This document shows, one piece after another, positions 12,100-23,013 of a stretch of DNA of 64,000 nucleotides. The first letter of the stretch is position 1, and each line of letters begins with the position of its first letter. The stretch covers positions 1-64,000 of the forward strand of contig JASJOG010000035.1 of NCBI GenBank assembly GCA_030142905.1. Reading direction: 5' to 3'. Below the pieces are notes generated by a model, which had not been told where the DNA came from, searched no databases, and saw only the letters and a program-made list of their open reading frames with translations. This stretch comes from Heliopora coerulea. Its lineage: Eukaryota; Cnidaria; Anthozoa; Scleralcyonacea; Helioporidae. The position numbers and the translations under genes are program-made.

Positions 12100-12520
12100 G
12101 GCCAGAAAATTGTGGAATATGGATGGTTTTGCTGAAACCTTGGGTGTTTGGTGGTCCCTATACTATTAATGCTTATTCGGTTGTTAAAGGCAGTAAAGTG
12201 ACTGCATCGCTGTAAGACGTATTGTTTGGTGGTGATGTTTGGATATGCAGTGGGCAAAGCAACATGGAATTTACTGTTGTTTATGGTAGGTAAATATAGA
12301 CCCCAGAAAAACAAAATTTTAATGGACTATAATTAATAATTATGTTCAATATAGTAAACATAATTTTCCTGTTCTTTTCAAATCAGCTAAAACCATTATC
12401 CCTAATTAACTGCTGTAAAGTTTGACTACTTTTCAAGTATTCCAGGCTTACGAGTTTTCAATCACACACATCCATCTGAGCAGGAAATGAGTTTGCCACA
12501 TCGCCAGACTCTTTAAGGGT
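12100..12520 (+). pseudogene. SIAE: Sialate O-acetylesterase exons 2-3, decayed
   Basis: This is a relic of a sialate O-acetylesterase, the lysosomal/secreted enzyme that removes O-acetyl groups from sialic acids. A candidate acceptor (TTTTATAG) precedes an exon from 12100 to about 12285. It reads WMVLLKPWVFGGPYT, then VVKGSKVTASL, an in-frame TAA, then DVWICSGQSNMEFTV. The GQSNM box holds the catalytic Ser of the family. Another exon-like piece near 12447-12515 reads IPGLRVFNHTHPSEQEM before a stop. The introns are retained, so it is a decayed genomic copy and not a retrocopy. Its first codon phase (two leading bases) fits the phase in which the minus-strand exon 1 at 12789-13023 ends. Confidence 0.8.
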
Positions 12521-12788
12521 CATTGCTATGACTACCAGCAATGGTATGTAGGGTCAGTGTACCCTAAGAAATCCTGAGCCACCCCAGCTGATAGAATAAT
12601 GTAACCATTAATAACTTTTTAACTAAACATTTCCGCCTTTGCAGGTGTGCAAGATGACTGACTAAAGTGTTTGAGACGTACTCCCTCAATGCGGATCTTG
12701 ATATTGACCCAACAAAATTTCCCGAGGTCCCATCAAGTCTTCCCACAACAAATTTTCTAGTTACACCACTGTCGAGAGTTTGCTTTAC

Positions 12789-13023
12789 CTGGCGTAATTA
12801 AAGAGTGGTATACCTTCCCAGCAGCAGTTAGCTCAACTTCCAGTGCAACTTCACCATACCCCCAGATCGTAGCCCAGCGTGGAGCTTGCTTTAGAACCAT
12901 ATGATTTCCATAGATATTGGCAAAACGAAACACGGACGCACCTTCGGAACTGCCTAGAATAAATACGGAAAAAATTAAGAAATAAACACACTTTCTGCAC
13001 TGCAGAGAACCACGACTGGCCAC
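12789..13023 (-). pseudogene. SIAE: Sialate O-acetylesterase exon 1, separated from its downstream exons
   Basis: The exon starts with Met at 13023 and encodes a clear signal peptide: a basic N-terminus, a hydrophobic YFLIFSVFILG core and a small-residue cleavage region. The mature start of SIAE follows (FRFANIYGNHMVLKQAP, WGYGE). It ends in ITPG at a good donor, CCAG|GTAAAG (12788-12787), leaving phase 1. On this strand the next sequence downstream contains no exon 2. The matching exons lie in inverted orientation at 12100-12520, so the gene is broken by an inversion and cannot make the enzyme as arranged. An alternative is that the two pieces derive from two different gene copies. Confidence 0.75.
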
Positions 13024-13338
13024 ATGTTTAACATCGTCAACTATACGAATACCATCGAATTTGGTGCCCCAGAAGGCTCACTTCGGATAAAAAAGTCACA
13101 ACACAAAAAATATCACAACGCAAACAAACCACGCAGGATGTCCACGAGCATTCTACCATCTTGAATTTAACATTAGTTGACTGTAAACAAAGGCCAAAGA
13201 GTTCTGGCTTATGACATTTGTTGCAATATCATTTTCAACTGGCATTCGAGAATAAAGTAACTTTGCACTTCCTTCATTCTCAATGCAGTATTCCAGTAAG
13301 TTTCCCCGACTTTTTCAACGTCAGGATCACAATCAGGC

Positions 13339-13510
13339 CAGGATGACATCTAAATCGGATACACCAGGATGATATTTTAAACCGGATACACCAGGATGAC
13401 ATTTTAAATAGGATACACCAGGATTACATTTTAAATCGGATATACAGAATGACATCTTAAATAGGATACACCAGGATCACATCTTAAGTCGGATACACCA
13501 GGATGACAAT
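13339..13510. repeat. 27-bp minisatellite, ~6.4 copies
   Basis: Imperfect direct repeats of a 26-27-bp unit (CCAGGATGACATTTTAAATC plus GGATACA) run head to tail with 1-4 changes per copy. There is no coding content. Confidence 0.9.
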
Positions 13511-14005
13511 CCCACATACCAGGGTGACGATATATGCTAGCATCACAATTGGATAATTAGCAATTAGGATAATTGAGCAATAGGGCACTTATGCCAAAAA
13601 TTATAGGGACTAAAGTAAAGACTAGACAAATACAAAACTAAGTTTAATAGAGCCTCAATACATGCACCCATGACATGAACCTAAAAAAAGAAGCGATTAG
13701 AAGCTTTAAGTCGTGAAATTTTAATTTATTTGTAACTCCTTCAAAATACAGTTCGATACAACAGATATAGTGATCGTTTTTTTCAAAAACTGTTTCTTAT
13801 ATGGGCAAATGTTGAGGTTCACATCATAGACCTATTTGTTGTTGACAAATGCTGAAAATTTGACACCAATTGGACAAATGTTAAATGCAGGAGAGTTTTT
13901 GGTACCGAGCAAGACAGCAAACTGAGAAAATTGAGTTTAAAGTTTTCAAACAAATTTTTAAGAGGATCAATGATACATTACAGACCAAATAAAGTCAAAA
14001 AGCTG
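13511..14005. other. No feature seen
   Basis: AT-rich sequence between the minisatellite and the transposase relic. I see no exon, RNA gene or clear repeat. Confidence 0.5.
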
Positions 14006-14462
14006 TTAAAATGATCCTATTGAATATGTTTCCCCTTCTCTCTCCTGGTTCTTATCTCCTTGCCTCTTCCTTTTTCCTCTGAGGAACTCCCTGCGTGTTT
14101 TTACAACATCTGATGGTTTGTAGTTCGCTCTGCTTACACGAAGGGAATCTGTTTGTTGAAGTCCAGCAAGACAAAATGCACCTGGATTCATTCCGAGCCC
14201 TTCCAAAATCTCAACAGTAGCCCTCCCACCAATGTTAAAGTGGGCCACAGCATCATACACTCCTAGCTTAAAAACATTGCCTCCGAAAAACTCCGACAAA
14301 CGGCCGCTTGTCAGTGGAATCACAATGAAAGAGAGAAGCAAGGATATTCCTTTTCATTTCAGCAAGGTTTCCAGTGCTGCTGCTTATGGCAATGCCATAA
14401 TAATTTTGAAAATGTTTCCGTGCTCGTCTCATGCATGAATGGAGCTGCTTTTCATGTTTCAA
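14006..14462 (-). pseudogene. Mutator-like transposase, C-terminal relic
   Basis: Two overlapping frames together match the C-terminal part of the animal Mutator-like transposase family. The upstream frame (14462-14268) reads FQNYYGIAI then LFHCDSTDKRP. The downstream frame (to 14006) reads VFKLGVYDAVAHFNIGG, then LRVSRANYK, a basic RGKRKRQGDK patch and EGETYSIGSF. In full-length relatives about 60-70 residues lie between the LFHC...STD block and the VFKLGVYDA block, and these are missing here. The relic therefore carries an internal deletion plus a frameshift. The DDE core upstream is absent. The family assignment rests on remembered motifs and is moderately sure. Confidence 0.6.
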
Positions 14463-15116
14463 ACTTACTCATCCGACTATACTTTCAATTCGCTCCGACA
14501 TCTCAGTCAATTTCGGAACAGACCGATTTCTCCGCCTTCGTTCCGCCCTTTACAATCATGTAAACAAACGCACTGATTCGCTTATTGTGGAGGTGTGCAC
14601 CATAGCATGCAGTGATCACGTATAACACGCCCTTGTGTACATGGATGGCATAACCTTATCACGCTATAGCCATGTTATGCCTCTATTGCATTATAGGTAA
14701 TTCTGTATATCTTCAACAGCACCCACCTTCCTCCTTTCATGTAATATCTTATACTAAATCTATCTCGGGTCGAAACCACAAAGCCAAACATATCCTAGGC
14801 GAGACATTCTAGTACATATCTAAAAGATATGCCACTCTAAATTTTTCAACAAATTTTTTCAGACCTACAGCCCTAAACCTATTACGACTCTTAGTCGCGC
14901 CTCTGCCCGAGAACGCCAGTGACAATTTGACAATAAGAATTCGTTGCTATGGCTGTTGCTAAGGGACAATTAAAAGGATGGGCAATTTCTTTTCAATATT
15001 TATTTTGCGTTGTCAAAATCAAGAAAATAGCAACGAGGAATGAAAAAATGTTTAATAATGTTTAATTTCATAATTCCAAAAAATCGACTTTTTCAAATGT
15101 TAAGAGTACCATACCA
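14463..15116. other. No gene seen
   Basis: Unannotated AT-rich sequence. I find no exon-like frame or RNA gene; only short chance frames are open. Confidence 0.45.
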
Positions 15117-16442
15117 ACTTAACGCCTTTACTTTTTTCAGAAATTTTCGACCTCAAAAATCTCTTCGAATCTTAAGCTAAAACAAGTTGAATCAATGCCA
15201 AATGAAATGATTTCGCCTAAACTTTCATATTTTCACCTTATTTCGAAAGTTGGAAATTGGTCGAAAAATCGTCAAAAACCATGCGTTAACTCCTTTACTT
15301 TTTTACGAAATTTTCAACTTCAAAAATCTCTTTGAATTTTAAGCTAAAACGTCTCGAATCAATGCCAAACTAAACGATTTCGCCTAAACTTTCATATTTT
15401 CAACTTATTTTGAAAGTTGGAAATTGGTCGAAAAATCGTCAAAAAGCATGGGGTAACCCAGGGGTGAGCAATTCATTTTTACAAGGGGCCACATGAGAAA
15501 CCTGAACTGTGTTGGAGGGCCGAACCAACGATAACTTTATTCTGCTCAATATTCATTTTCTCTCATTGTAAAAAGCAGTAAATTATACTATCTTTTGGCT
15601 GCTACTGGTTATCAGAAGAATATGGACATTCTGTAAATATTTATATAAATATATGAAACTGTGGTGTAAGTCAAATGGGAAAATACTCCTATAGAAGTAA
15701 TAAACAGTAAAAACAAAAACAATGATTGTGTCTGTTCACGCATGCACGTCCTGGATGCATAATACACGCGTGCGTCACGTAAATAAAACAAAAATGGCAC
15801 GATTTTCAAAATAAAATCAACACAATTGTATAGCATGAACATCATAAATTATATTATATAATATTTTTTCATTCATGTTCTGATTGACCTCACACTCACG
15901 CGGGCCGGACAGGGACGTCCAAAGGGCCAGATGTGGCCCGCAGGCCGTAAGATGCCCAGGTCTGGGGTAACCCCTTTACTTTTTGTAGAAATTTTTTGAC
16001 TTCGAAAAGTAGATGAAAGTCTTCTATAAAAAGGTTGAAATTGGTGTAGGATTAGTTTCTTTTGCCGAAACTTTCATGTTTTTACCTTTTTTCGAAAGTT
16101 TCAAATGGGTCGAAAAATCGTCGAAAAGCATAGGTGAACTCCTTTACTTTTTGGTGAAATATTTGAATGTCGAAAAGTGGGTCGACGTTTGTTCTAAAAT
16201 TGTTGAAATGAGTGTAGGACTAGATTCTTTGGCGTAAACTTTCGTGTTTTAACCTTATTTTGAAAGTTTGTGATGGGTCAAAAAATTTTCAAAAACCACG
16301 GGTTAACCCCTTTACTTTTTGGCGAAATTCTTGGAGGTCAAAAAGTGGGTCAAAGTTTGTTCTAAAATGGTTGGAATCAGTTCAGGACTAGATTGTTTTG
16401 CCTAAACCGTCGTGTTTTAACCTTATTTAGATAGTTTGAAGT
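15117..16442. repeat. Old ~170-bp tandem repeat, five diverged copies
   Basis: Copies begin near 15117, 15285, 15965, 16134 and 16303. Shared landmarks are a start like TTAACCCCTTTACTTTTT, then CGAAATTTT, a middle TTTCATGTTTT and an end GGTCGAAAAATCGTC. Copies differ from each other at many positions, so the array is old. It is split by a hAT element at 15459-15964 and ends where LINE sequence begins at about 16443. Two further copies resume at 19640. Confidence 0.88.
15459..15964. mobile_element. Non-autonomous hAT element with 8-bp TSD
   Basis: A 506-bp element starts CAGGGGTGAGCAA and ends TGCCCAGGTCTG (imperfect TIRs, CAG...GTG.GCA). It carries GGGCC-rich subterminal blocks (GGGGCCACATGAG; GATGTGGCCCGCAGGCC). 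It is flanked by an exact 8-bp duplication GGGTAACC (15451-15458 and 15965-15972). This is the hAT signature. No transposase is encoded. Confidence 0.93.
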
Positions 16443-17145
16443 AGGAATGACACCATGAGTTAGACTTTCTTTATTGTTGGTTATGATGACATCAATTAGT
16501 GTTTTACTTTTATCAGTAATTCTAGTTGGTTCATCAATTGAGACAACTGGTAGGTGTTTAACAAATTCTTAAGCATTAAGCTTTGGGAACTGAGTTTAGG
16601 GGGAAGTAAATCACAATTTAAATCCCCTAAAATATAGTACTCTTTGTATGTTGAGTCAGCCTTTAAAACATCAGCTATGGATTGACCAGGCGGAAAACGT
16701 AATCTCAAAAGGAATATGGCTTTCGTAAAGATATTTTGCTGGGCTTTGATATTCCTTTTGAGTCAGCCTTGATTAGAAACTCTTCAAAATTGTTAAAGAG
16801 TTCAAATGGAGACTTGCAAGGTCTATACCATGTTGTAACTAGGAAAGGGCTGGAATTAGGTTTTTGTATTTCAATTGATATCATTACCAGGCCCCCATCC
16901 CCAAATTCAGGCTTTCTTGTGTAATTGATACTGTTTCAGATATAAATGCAAACTCCTCCTCCTGATTTATTGCAATCATTACAGATGCAGCTGTAACCTG
17001 TTATACTTATCAAAGAATTGTTAACAGACTGATCAAGTTTAGTTTCATTTATTGCTAGCACATCAAAGATACCATCACTCAAGTATATTTCTATTTCATC
17101 TGGGTGCTTAGAGATACTATTTATATTTAGACAGCCCATTTTGAA
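16443..17145 (-). pseudogene. LINE ORF2 endonuclease domain, broken
   Basis: Fragments in different frames form an APE endonuclease. From high to low coordinate they read LNINSISKHPDEIEIYL and INETKLD, then TTWYRP, then ILGDLNCDLLP (16708-16496), and finally LIDVIITNN near 16445-16500. Frameshifts separate them, and a short KAD-S motif occurs twice. The reverse transcriptase that should follow is missing: the sequence switches to the ~170-bp tandem repeat at about 16442. This is a 3' loss, the opposite of normal LINE 5' truncation. Confidence 0.8.
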
Positions 17146-17238
17146 ACCCCTTGTTTTAGAAAGGTTAATTTCACCATTTAAATCTGCATTAGATGAAATA
17201 TGGTTATTATTTTGTTGTTCTGCACTGGTGACATTGTG

Positions 17239-18441
17239 TCAATACTTAATATAATTTCTCAAGTTGTTTGCCAGGGTATAGATCCCTTTACGATTGAGAT
17301 GCAGTCCACCTGCATTTAGACAACTATCATCCATGTTATGATTACTGATAAAGTCAAAACTATTCTGTTCGCAGTAAATATTTAACAAATTATTTACCTC
17401 TGAAATTCTTTGGTTAATAAATTTCTTTTCACCATCTGATTTAGCATCATTTCGACGAATGATAGAGGAGACTGCGATTGTGGCATTTGGGTGTTCTTGT
17501 TTAATTCCAGTAATAACATCAGCTAATTCCCTTTTGATTTCATTGGGGGTATCTTTCTTTATGTTATTAGTTCCCACATGCAAGATGACTTTATCAGGTT
17601 TTTGTTGTAGGGCTGGTTTGGTATAATGTTTCATATCCTGTATTTTAGATCCAGGAAAAGACTTAGAGATAACTTTCGAAGATTTTGATAGTTTCCTCTC
17701 ACTGATTAGTTTAGTCATAGAGTCCCCAATGATAAGGACAGGTTTTTGTCCATCACTTTTGGAATTATTTCTTGACCATGGATTACAGTTGTCGTGCTCC
17801 GTACGGTTTGAGGAAGGATTTGATGAGGCACTTTCACGACGTCGTTTTCTTCTGGTTCTGGAGCTTTCTACATTAGTCCATGTGTTATCATTATCATCGG
17901 TATTGCCTTCGGTTTCGACAGTTAGACCCGTATTTGACGACCGTTTGGATTCGTGTCACGCATCAGTAGACGAAGTTTGCTTGTCTTGGCTTAACAGTTT
18001 AATAATAGTAAGCAAATTGTTTCTTTCCGTCTCGAGTTGCTTAACTCTCATCTTAAGGTCTTCACACGAGTCGCACTTGCTTGCTGTGTTTACCATCAAG
18101 CATGAACATGTAGTTTGGTTTTCTAGTGTTGTCAGTCTTTTCCAAAGTTCAGAAATTGCTTTAGTATTAAGTTCGCATCCTGAACATTTTCTAAATGTTT
18201 CGCTTTCATCGATAGTGGAGGACGGGGTCTCGGCGATCTCTTTGGTGTTGGGATTCTCATTGTAGACAACATGGGTTTCCATTTCAATATGGCTTCCCTT
18301 GCTGCCATGATTCGCCACGTGTTCAGGGGTTTCCATCGAGCCAGGTGCTTTGGTGTATCCAATGACGGCTTTTCGTATCATTTCGTGGCGTGCTCCTTGA
18401 ACGTTTAGAGTTTTTGTCCCAGGATAGAAGCTCAAAGACAC
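17239..18441 (-). pseudogene. LINE ORF1 with coiled region and SGNH hydrolase domain, one nonsense stop
   Basis: The first half (18441-17956) contains Cys pairs (KCSGC, CDSC) and a short coiled stretch (LKMRVKQLETERN). A single TGA then interrupts the same frame. The frame continues through a basic linker (TRRKRRR) into an SGNH hydrolase-like domain: IIGDSM (block I, Ser), HVGTNN (block III, Asn), SSIIRRND, and GGLHLNRKG (block V, His) before the stop at 17239. This is the ORF1 architecture of several CR1/L2-type LINEs, and it supplies the blocks that the LINE at 3.8-4.5 kb has lost. It lies immediately upstream of the endonuclease fragments at 16.4-17.1 kb, so both belong to one element. Confidence 0.85.
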
Positions 18442-18704
18442 TGAAGCAGCCTTGAAAAGGTGAAATCCACCGTTGTTTGAAACGAACGATTACCTGCCTG
18501 TCAACTTCAGTTGTTTATCGACGAACGATTTGAGCTCTTCCACATCACCTAACCATTTAATCTTGCTCTAAACGTCATTACTATCCATTGATAGAGGAAA
18601 ATTTAATCTAGTTTCTCCCTCAACGCTTGTTTCAATTAGGAAATTATTCGAAGTTATGGAGAGATTACCGAGGTTGTTACCGCCCTCCATAATGGATAGG
18701 TAGA

Positions 18705-19530
18705 TAGATAATTTTATTTTAACACGGTGGTTCTATCAGATTTAAGAATTAAAAAGTATTTCTAAGCCTGTTCTTCCAAGAAGCCGTGTATATACTAACA
18801 AAATATATTTACATTTTTTTTAATTTTAATTTTAACATTGGCTATAATTATTTATAATCAATATACTTACAAAATATTTACAAAATGTGTAGGTAGTTGT
18901 GAGATCTATAAGTTGTCAGTGCAGAAATCATGTGTTTTTATCTTGTGTTTAAATTTTGAAAGATTGGTCTTTTCTTTGAGAGAGTTTGGTAAAGAGTTCC
19001 GGAGTAATGGACCAGAAACAGTGAAACTTCTTTTATAGCATTCAATTCGTACACTTGGTATTTCAATGTTTCTGTTGGATAATCTTAAATTATAATTAGT
19101 TGAACCACACTGGTTTTTATTTCAGTCAGATACTTTGGTGCATTGCTATTAATAATTTTGTGTATCATCATGGCCTTCTGGCATTTTCTGCTGTGATGTA
19201 ATGATGACCACCCTAGTTGTGCAAAGACATCTTGTGTATGAATAGTATACAGTGCTCCACTTATAATACGAGCAGATGGTTTTGTAATTTTTGTAACTCA
19301 TCAGCAAGTGTTTTGTCGATACTGTCCCATACAACACAGCAGTAATCAAAATGGGGTTTTACCAGTGAGTTGTAAACACCAATAAGATTTTGATTAAGGT
19401 AAGGTTTAGCTTTTTTAATAATGCGCAAGTTTGTTGACACTTTTTTGGTGATATTTTTAACATGACCTTTCCAAGATAGATAGATGGATAGATAGATAGC
19501 AGTTCGTTTGCTTACCAGTTGGTCGGACAA
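18705..19530 (-). mobile_element. LINE 3' fragment (RT C-terminus and 3' UTR)
   Basis: The frame 19530-19261 encodes the end of a LINE reverse transcriptase: SWKGHVKNITKKV, then LVKPHFDYCCVVWD. After a frameshift it continues in the frame that contains GWSSLHHSRKCQKAMMIHK. The 3' end near 18705 carries a short TCTA-type repeat (AATTATCTATCTACC in the element's sense). A (GATA)n patch also marks the 5' truncation point near 19480. It is in the same orientation as the 16.4-18.7 kb LINE piece but lies upstream of it, so it is either a separate copy or a rearranged half. Confidence 0.8.
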
Positions 19531-19639
19531 TGACTTTTCAAATAAAGTCGAAATATCACCACAACTTCGTTCCTGTCTAGTCTTGTTTCATAACTTGAAC
19601 ATCAAGCTAACAAAATGACATTTTTCGGACCGTTTTATT

Positions 19640-19880
19640 CTTTACCCCTTTAATTTTTGGCGAAATTTTTCGACCTCGAAAATTCAGGATATTTTGAGCC
19701 TAAAATGATTCAGATTAGTGCAGAACAAAATCATTTGGGCCAAAGTTCCTTATTTTCTGCTTCTTTGGAAGGTTTGAGATGGGTCGAAAAATCGCCAAAA
19801 AACTATGGGTTAACCCCTCTACTTTTTTGCTAAATTTCACGACCTCGATGACTAAGCACATTTTAAGCCAAAAACGAATC
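19640..19880. repeat. Continuation of the ~170-bp tandem repeat
   Basis: One full and one partial copy (from about 19640 and 19808) show the same landmarks as the copies at 15.1-16.4 kb: TTTACCCCTTTAATTTTT, GGTCGAAAAATCGCC and GGGTTAACCCCTCTAC. The 3.2-kb block of LINE sequence therefore sits inside the older array. Confidence 0.85.
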
Positions 19881-19919
19881 AAATAAATATAAATCTAAAT
19901 TGAAGTACATCTTACAGCA

Positions 19920-20400
19920 AAGGCGACACACACGGAATTTATCAAAAATCAATTGTGAATAGGCGCGAGATTACTCGATAAAATTTGATTCCAATTGTAC
20001 ACAGCTCAAATAGATAGCTTGGGGTACAATCTGCACCGAGAACTGTTGGATACATTTCCTGAAAGTAGAGAAAATTACGATTTCAATATGCACAATTTTT
20101 GAAGGACGTCTCAGTTATGGCAACGCACACGAAATTTATGTAGAATCAATCGTGAAAAAGGCGCGAGATTACTGGATAAGACTTGATTTCAATCGTAGAC
20201 AACTAATTTAGACAATCTGATGTACAATCTGTACCGAGAACTGTCGGAAAAATTTCCTGGAAGTAGAGAAAATGACGACTTCAAAATGCACAATTTTTGA
20301 AGGAGGTGTCTCAGTAATAGCAACACACGAAATTTATCAAAAATCAATGGCGAATAGGCGCAAAATTACTCGATAAAATTTGATTCGAATTGTATTGTTG
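19920..20400. repeat. ~190-bp tandem repeat, 2.5 copies
   Basis: Three successive copies share GGCGCGAGATTACTCG-like and GCACAATTTTTGAAGG motifs and ACC-GAGAACTGT cores at about 190-bp spacing. Identity is moderate. It directly follows the ~170-bp repeat but has a different sequence. Confidence 0.85.
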
Positions 20401-21346
20401 TATTTATAAATTTTGCACGAAATTAATCCAGTACGTTTTGAGAATTATATGATTTTTTATCACAAATTAAGTATCAAATATTGTAATCCCTTATTCTGCC
20501 GATTTTAAGAGAATTTTACGGTGCAAATTCATCAATTTGTAGAGCAAAGTCAGTATTTTAATCTGATAAAGTTTTGGCTAAATTGGCTGAGTAGTTTCGG
20601 TGAATAACTTGATTTATGTCATAAAATGTCAGATATTGGAGTGCTTTATTTAGGCGATTTCGAAGGGAGTTTGAAGTAAAAATTTATCAACTTGTAGAGT
20701 ATTTAAGTTTTTCAATTTTAATTCTTTGGTGTTTTGTTCATTTCTGAAGTTCATACGTTGAGACGTTAGTGCATTATCGTGAGTTCGCAGGGCAATTTAG
20801 GGTTTAATGAAAAATTCCGAAAATTAAACAATACAAAGCTTCATTCTGTCCGATAGTTAGTGAGGTTAGTCAAATTAATTTCTGAGAGGGGGGTTTACCA
20901 ACTTCTTTACCTCTACCCCTGGGGCTCGCAGCAGCTCTTGGCGTCACTGCCTACCGGTAACAACAGATAGAAGATAACTTTAACACTTGAGGTGGCAAAA
21001 CCAAGTGTACGTTCAAATCAAAACTAATTACTTCATTGTTTCACCCACCTTCTACAAACTCAAAACTATTTCCAAAAATAAGTCAATCATCAATATTATT
21101 TTCTTAAACATCTTTAAAAAAAAAAGAATCAAATTTAAGGAAACTTTTACTATAATTTATACATCAAGGTTTTAAACTGATAAGAAAAAACAAGGACATA
21201 CAAAACAGTGGCAACTGCAGCAATTCATAAAGATTAAACTTTTGTTTTGGGTGATATATATTCTACAGACATCTGAAGTTGCAATATATTCAACAAAAAT
21301 TATGAATTTGATACTAATAACCACAGAATAAGGAAGTAACCAGAAC
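20401..21346. other. Diverged direct repeat and unassigned AT-rich sequence
   Basis: Two diverged blocks (near 20470-20550 and 20630-20705) share an ATCAACTTGTAGAG / ATCAATTTGTAGAG landmark and similar surroundings, suggesting another old tandem duplication. No gene is seen up to the long-TIR element at 21347. Confidence 0.45.
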
Positions 21347-22079
21347 CAGCCAACTCAACAAGGATTTAATCTACGAAATGCGGTTTTGGCTCAGTAAAAT
21401 GGCTGTATCTTGAAAAGTATTTGACCGATTTTCATTCTACGAAAACTGGTTGAAGAGGAAAGGTAAATGATAATATTTCTAGTAACTATAAGTTATAAAA
21501 AGATTCCCAACTGTCAAATTTAGACGTATAGTATTATTTATACGTATTTAGACGTATTAGTTTCCACAGCAAGGAACAATAATGAACGTTTTAAGTTTAA
21601 CGCAAATCGAAGTTATTTCATACATTACATAAGAAATGTCTGTTGTTACATAGCTGTGAATGTACCAAGGTAATGTGTGACTCTGTATGATCGTTATTTA
21701 TTGTGACATTAATTTGTCTCAAAAACGCTTAATATTACTTCACGAACTTGATTGTTGATTACTGAACCTTATACTAGCGCACAGACTTCAATATCCAAGC
21801 CTTAGATTAAGCTGACAGAAAAATAATTCATCAGAGAGAGAAAAGAAACTATATCGATTGTGCGGGCCGCACGAATGGCCTACTCATATAGGAGATATAC
21901 GTCTAAATTTAACAGTTGGGAATCTTTTTATAACTTATAGTTGCCAGAAATATTATCACTTACCTTTCCTCTTCAACCAGTCATCGTAGAATGAAAATCG
22001 GTCGAATGGTTTTCAAGATACAGCCATTTTACTGAGCCAACACCGCACTTCGTAGATTAAATCCTTGTTGTGCTGGCTG
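21347..22079. mobile_element. Long-TIR (foldback-type) DNA element, 733 bp
   Basis: Arms of about 185 bp (21347-21533 and 21893-22079) are inverted copies with a few percent mismatch. Landmarks such as AACAAGGATTTAATCTACGA and CAGTAAAATGGCTG occur in both. The ~360-bp centre encodes nothing I recognise. I could not identify a target duplication, so the superfamily is open. Confidence 0.88.
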
Positions 22080-23013
22080 CGGTTTACTGACTGCAAGGAT
22101 TTTGGCCAAGCAAAGGGTCTGGGGACGGTTTCGAAAAAGTGTGGACAAAAACTTCAAAGGTTCCGACGCGAGTGATCCTTCTGGTTACATCCTTATTCTT
22201 TGCTAATAACGTTACAATACACAACTCTCGATTCTCCTCTTACAAACGTTATTTTTCCTGCGTTTAACAAAAGGACAGTACCTGATATATTTCTTTTCGG
22301 CCTTCCTGCAACCAGTTCTGTTTTTTACACGAGTACGATTGACATGCCCCAAGTTCTATTGGATAACTGTGGCCAATTTTTCTCATTCATTGGCTATACG
22401 CTAATTATCTAGTTTCGCTTTAAAGTCTCATACGTTGTTCTTTCATCGGCCTAACAGGAATTAATCTTTTCCGCGAAAACAAACGTTAACTAACGAGTTC
22501 TGGTTTTTGTATTCCGATGATGTAAGTTGGGAAAAACGCTTTTAAAATACTGAATGAACAAAAATGCCACAAAACAGCAGCTCAGCTTAATAACATATTT
22601 TTGAACGGACTGTACAGATCCTGCTAGTTGGTGTCAACCCTAAATCCTTTCATAGAACTTACAGGGGCCCTCCATCCCCTGGGGATGTACAAACCCGTTT
22701 GTTAAGACAACCAGGAAAGACAACCGGTTTAAGGAAATTGCCCAGTAGGACAATCACACATTATTATCATTCTTCTTCTTCAGGGAATTGACTTGCAATT
22801 TTGTAGGAACGGACTTACACATACTTCTTCTTTTTATTTCTTGGTTTAATGCTAACTCTGAAAGACAACAGTAAGGGATGTAACCGTTAAGATCTGCTTC
22901 TCACAAGAACGTATATTTCTTTTTAGTTCAAAAAAAAAACAAAAAAAAAACAAAACTAAACATTAAAACGTACGACAAACACTTTAGCGAGCTGTACTTT
23001 CCAGCCGCACTGT
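22080..23013. other. 3' flank of the ArfGAP gene
   Basis: No exon is seen. An A-rich tract lies at 22925-22965. The sequence immediately below 23014 is the expected 3' UTR of the ADAP gene on the minus strand, and 22980-23013 may be UTR. Confidence 0.4.

Noticed and set aside
12564..12746. 60-codon minus frame and an opposing plus frame near the SIAE pieces
   Set aside because: Coding-like in both directions but no family recognised, and no splice link to SIAE exons.
17729..18265. 178-codon plus frame
   Set aside because: Antisense to the LINE ORF1 region, with Ser/Leu-rich composition from the reverse strand.
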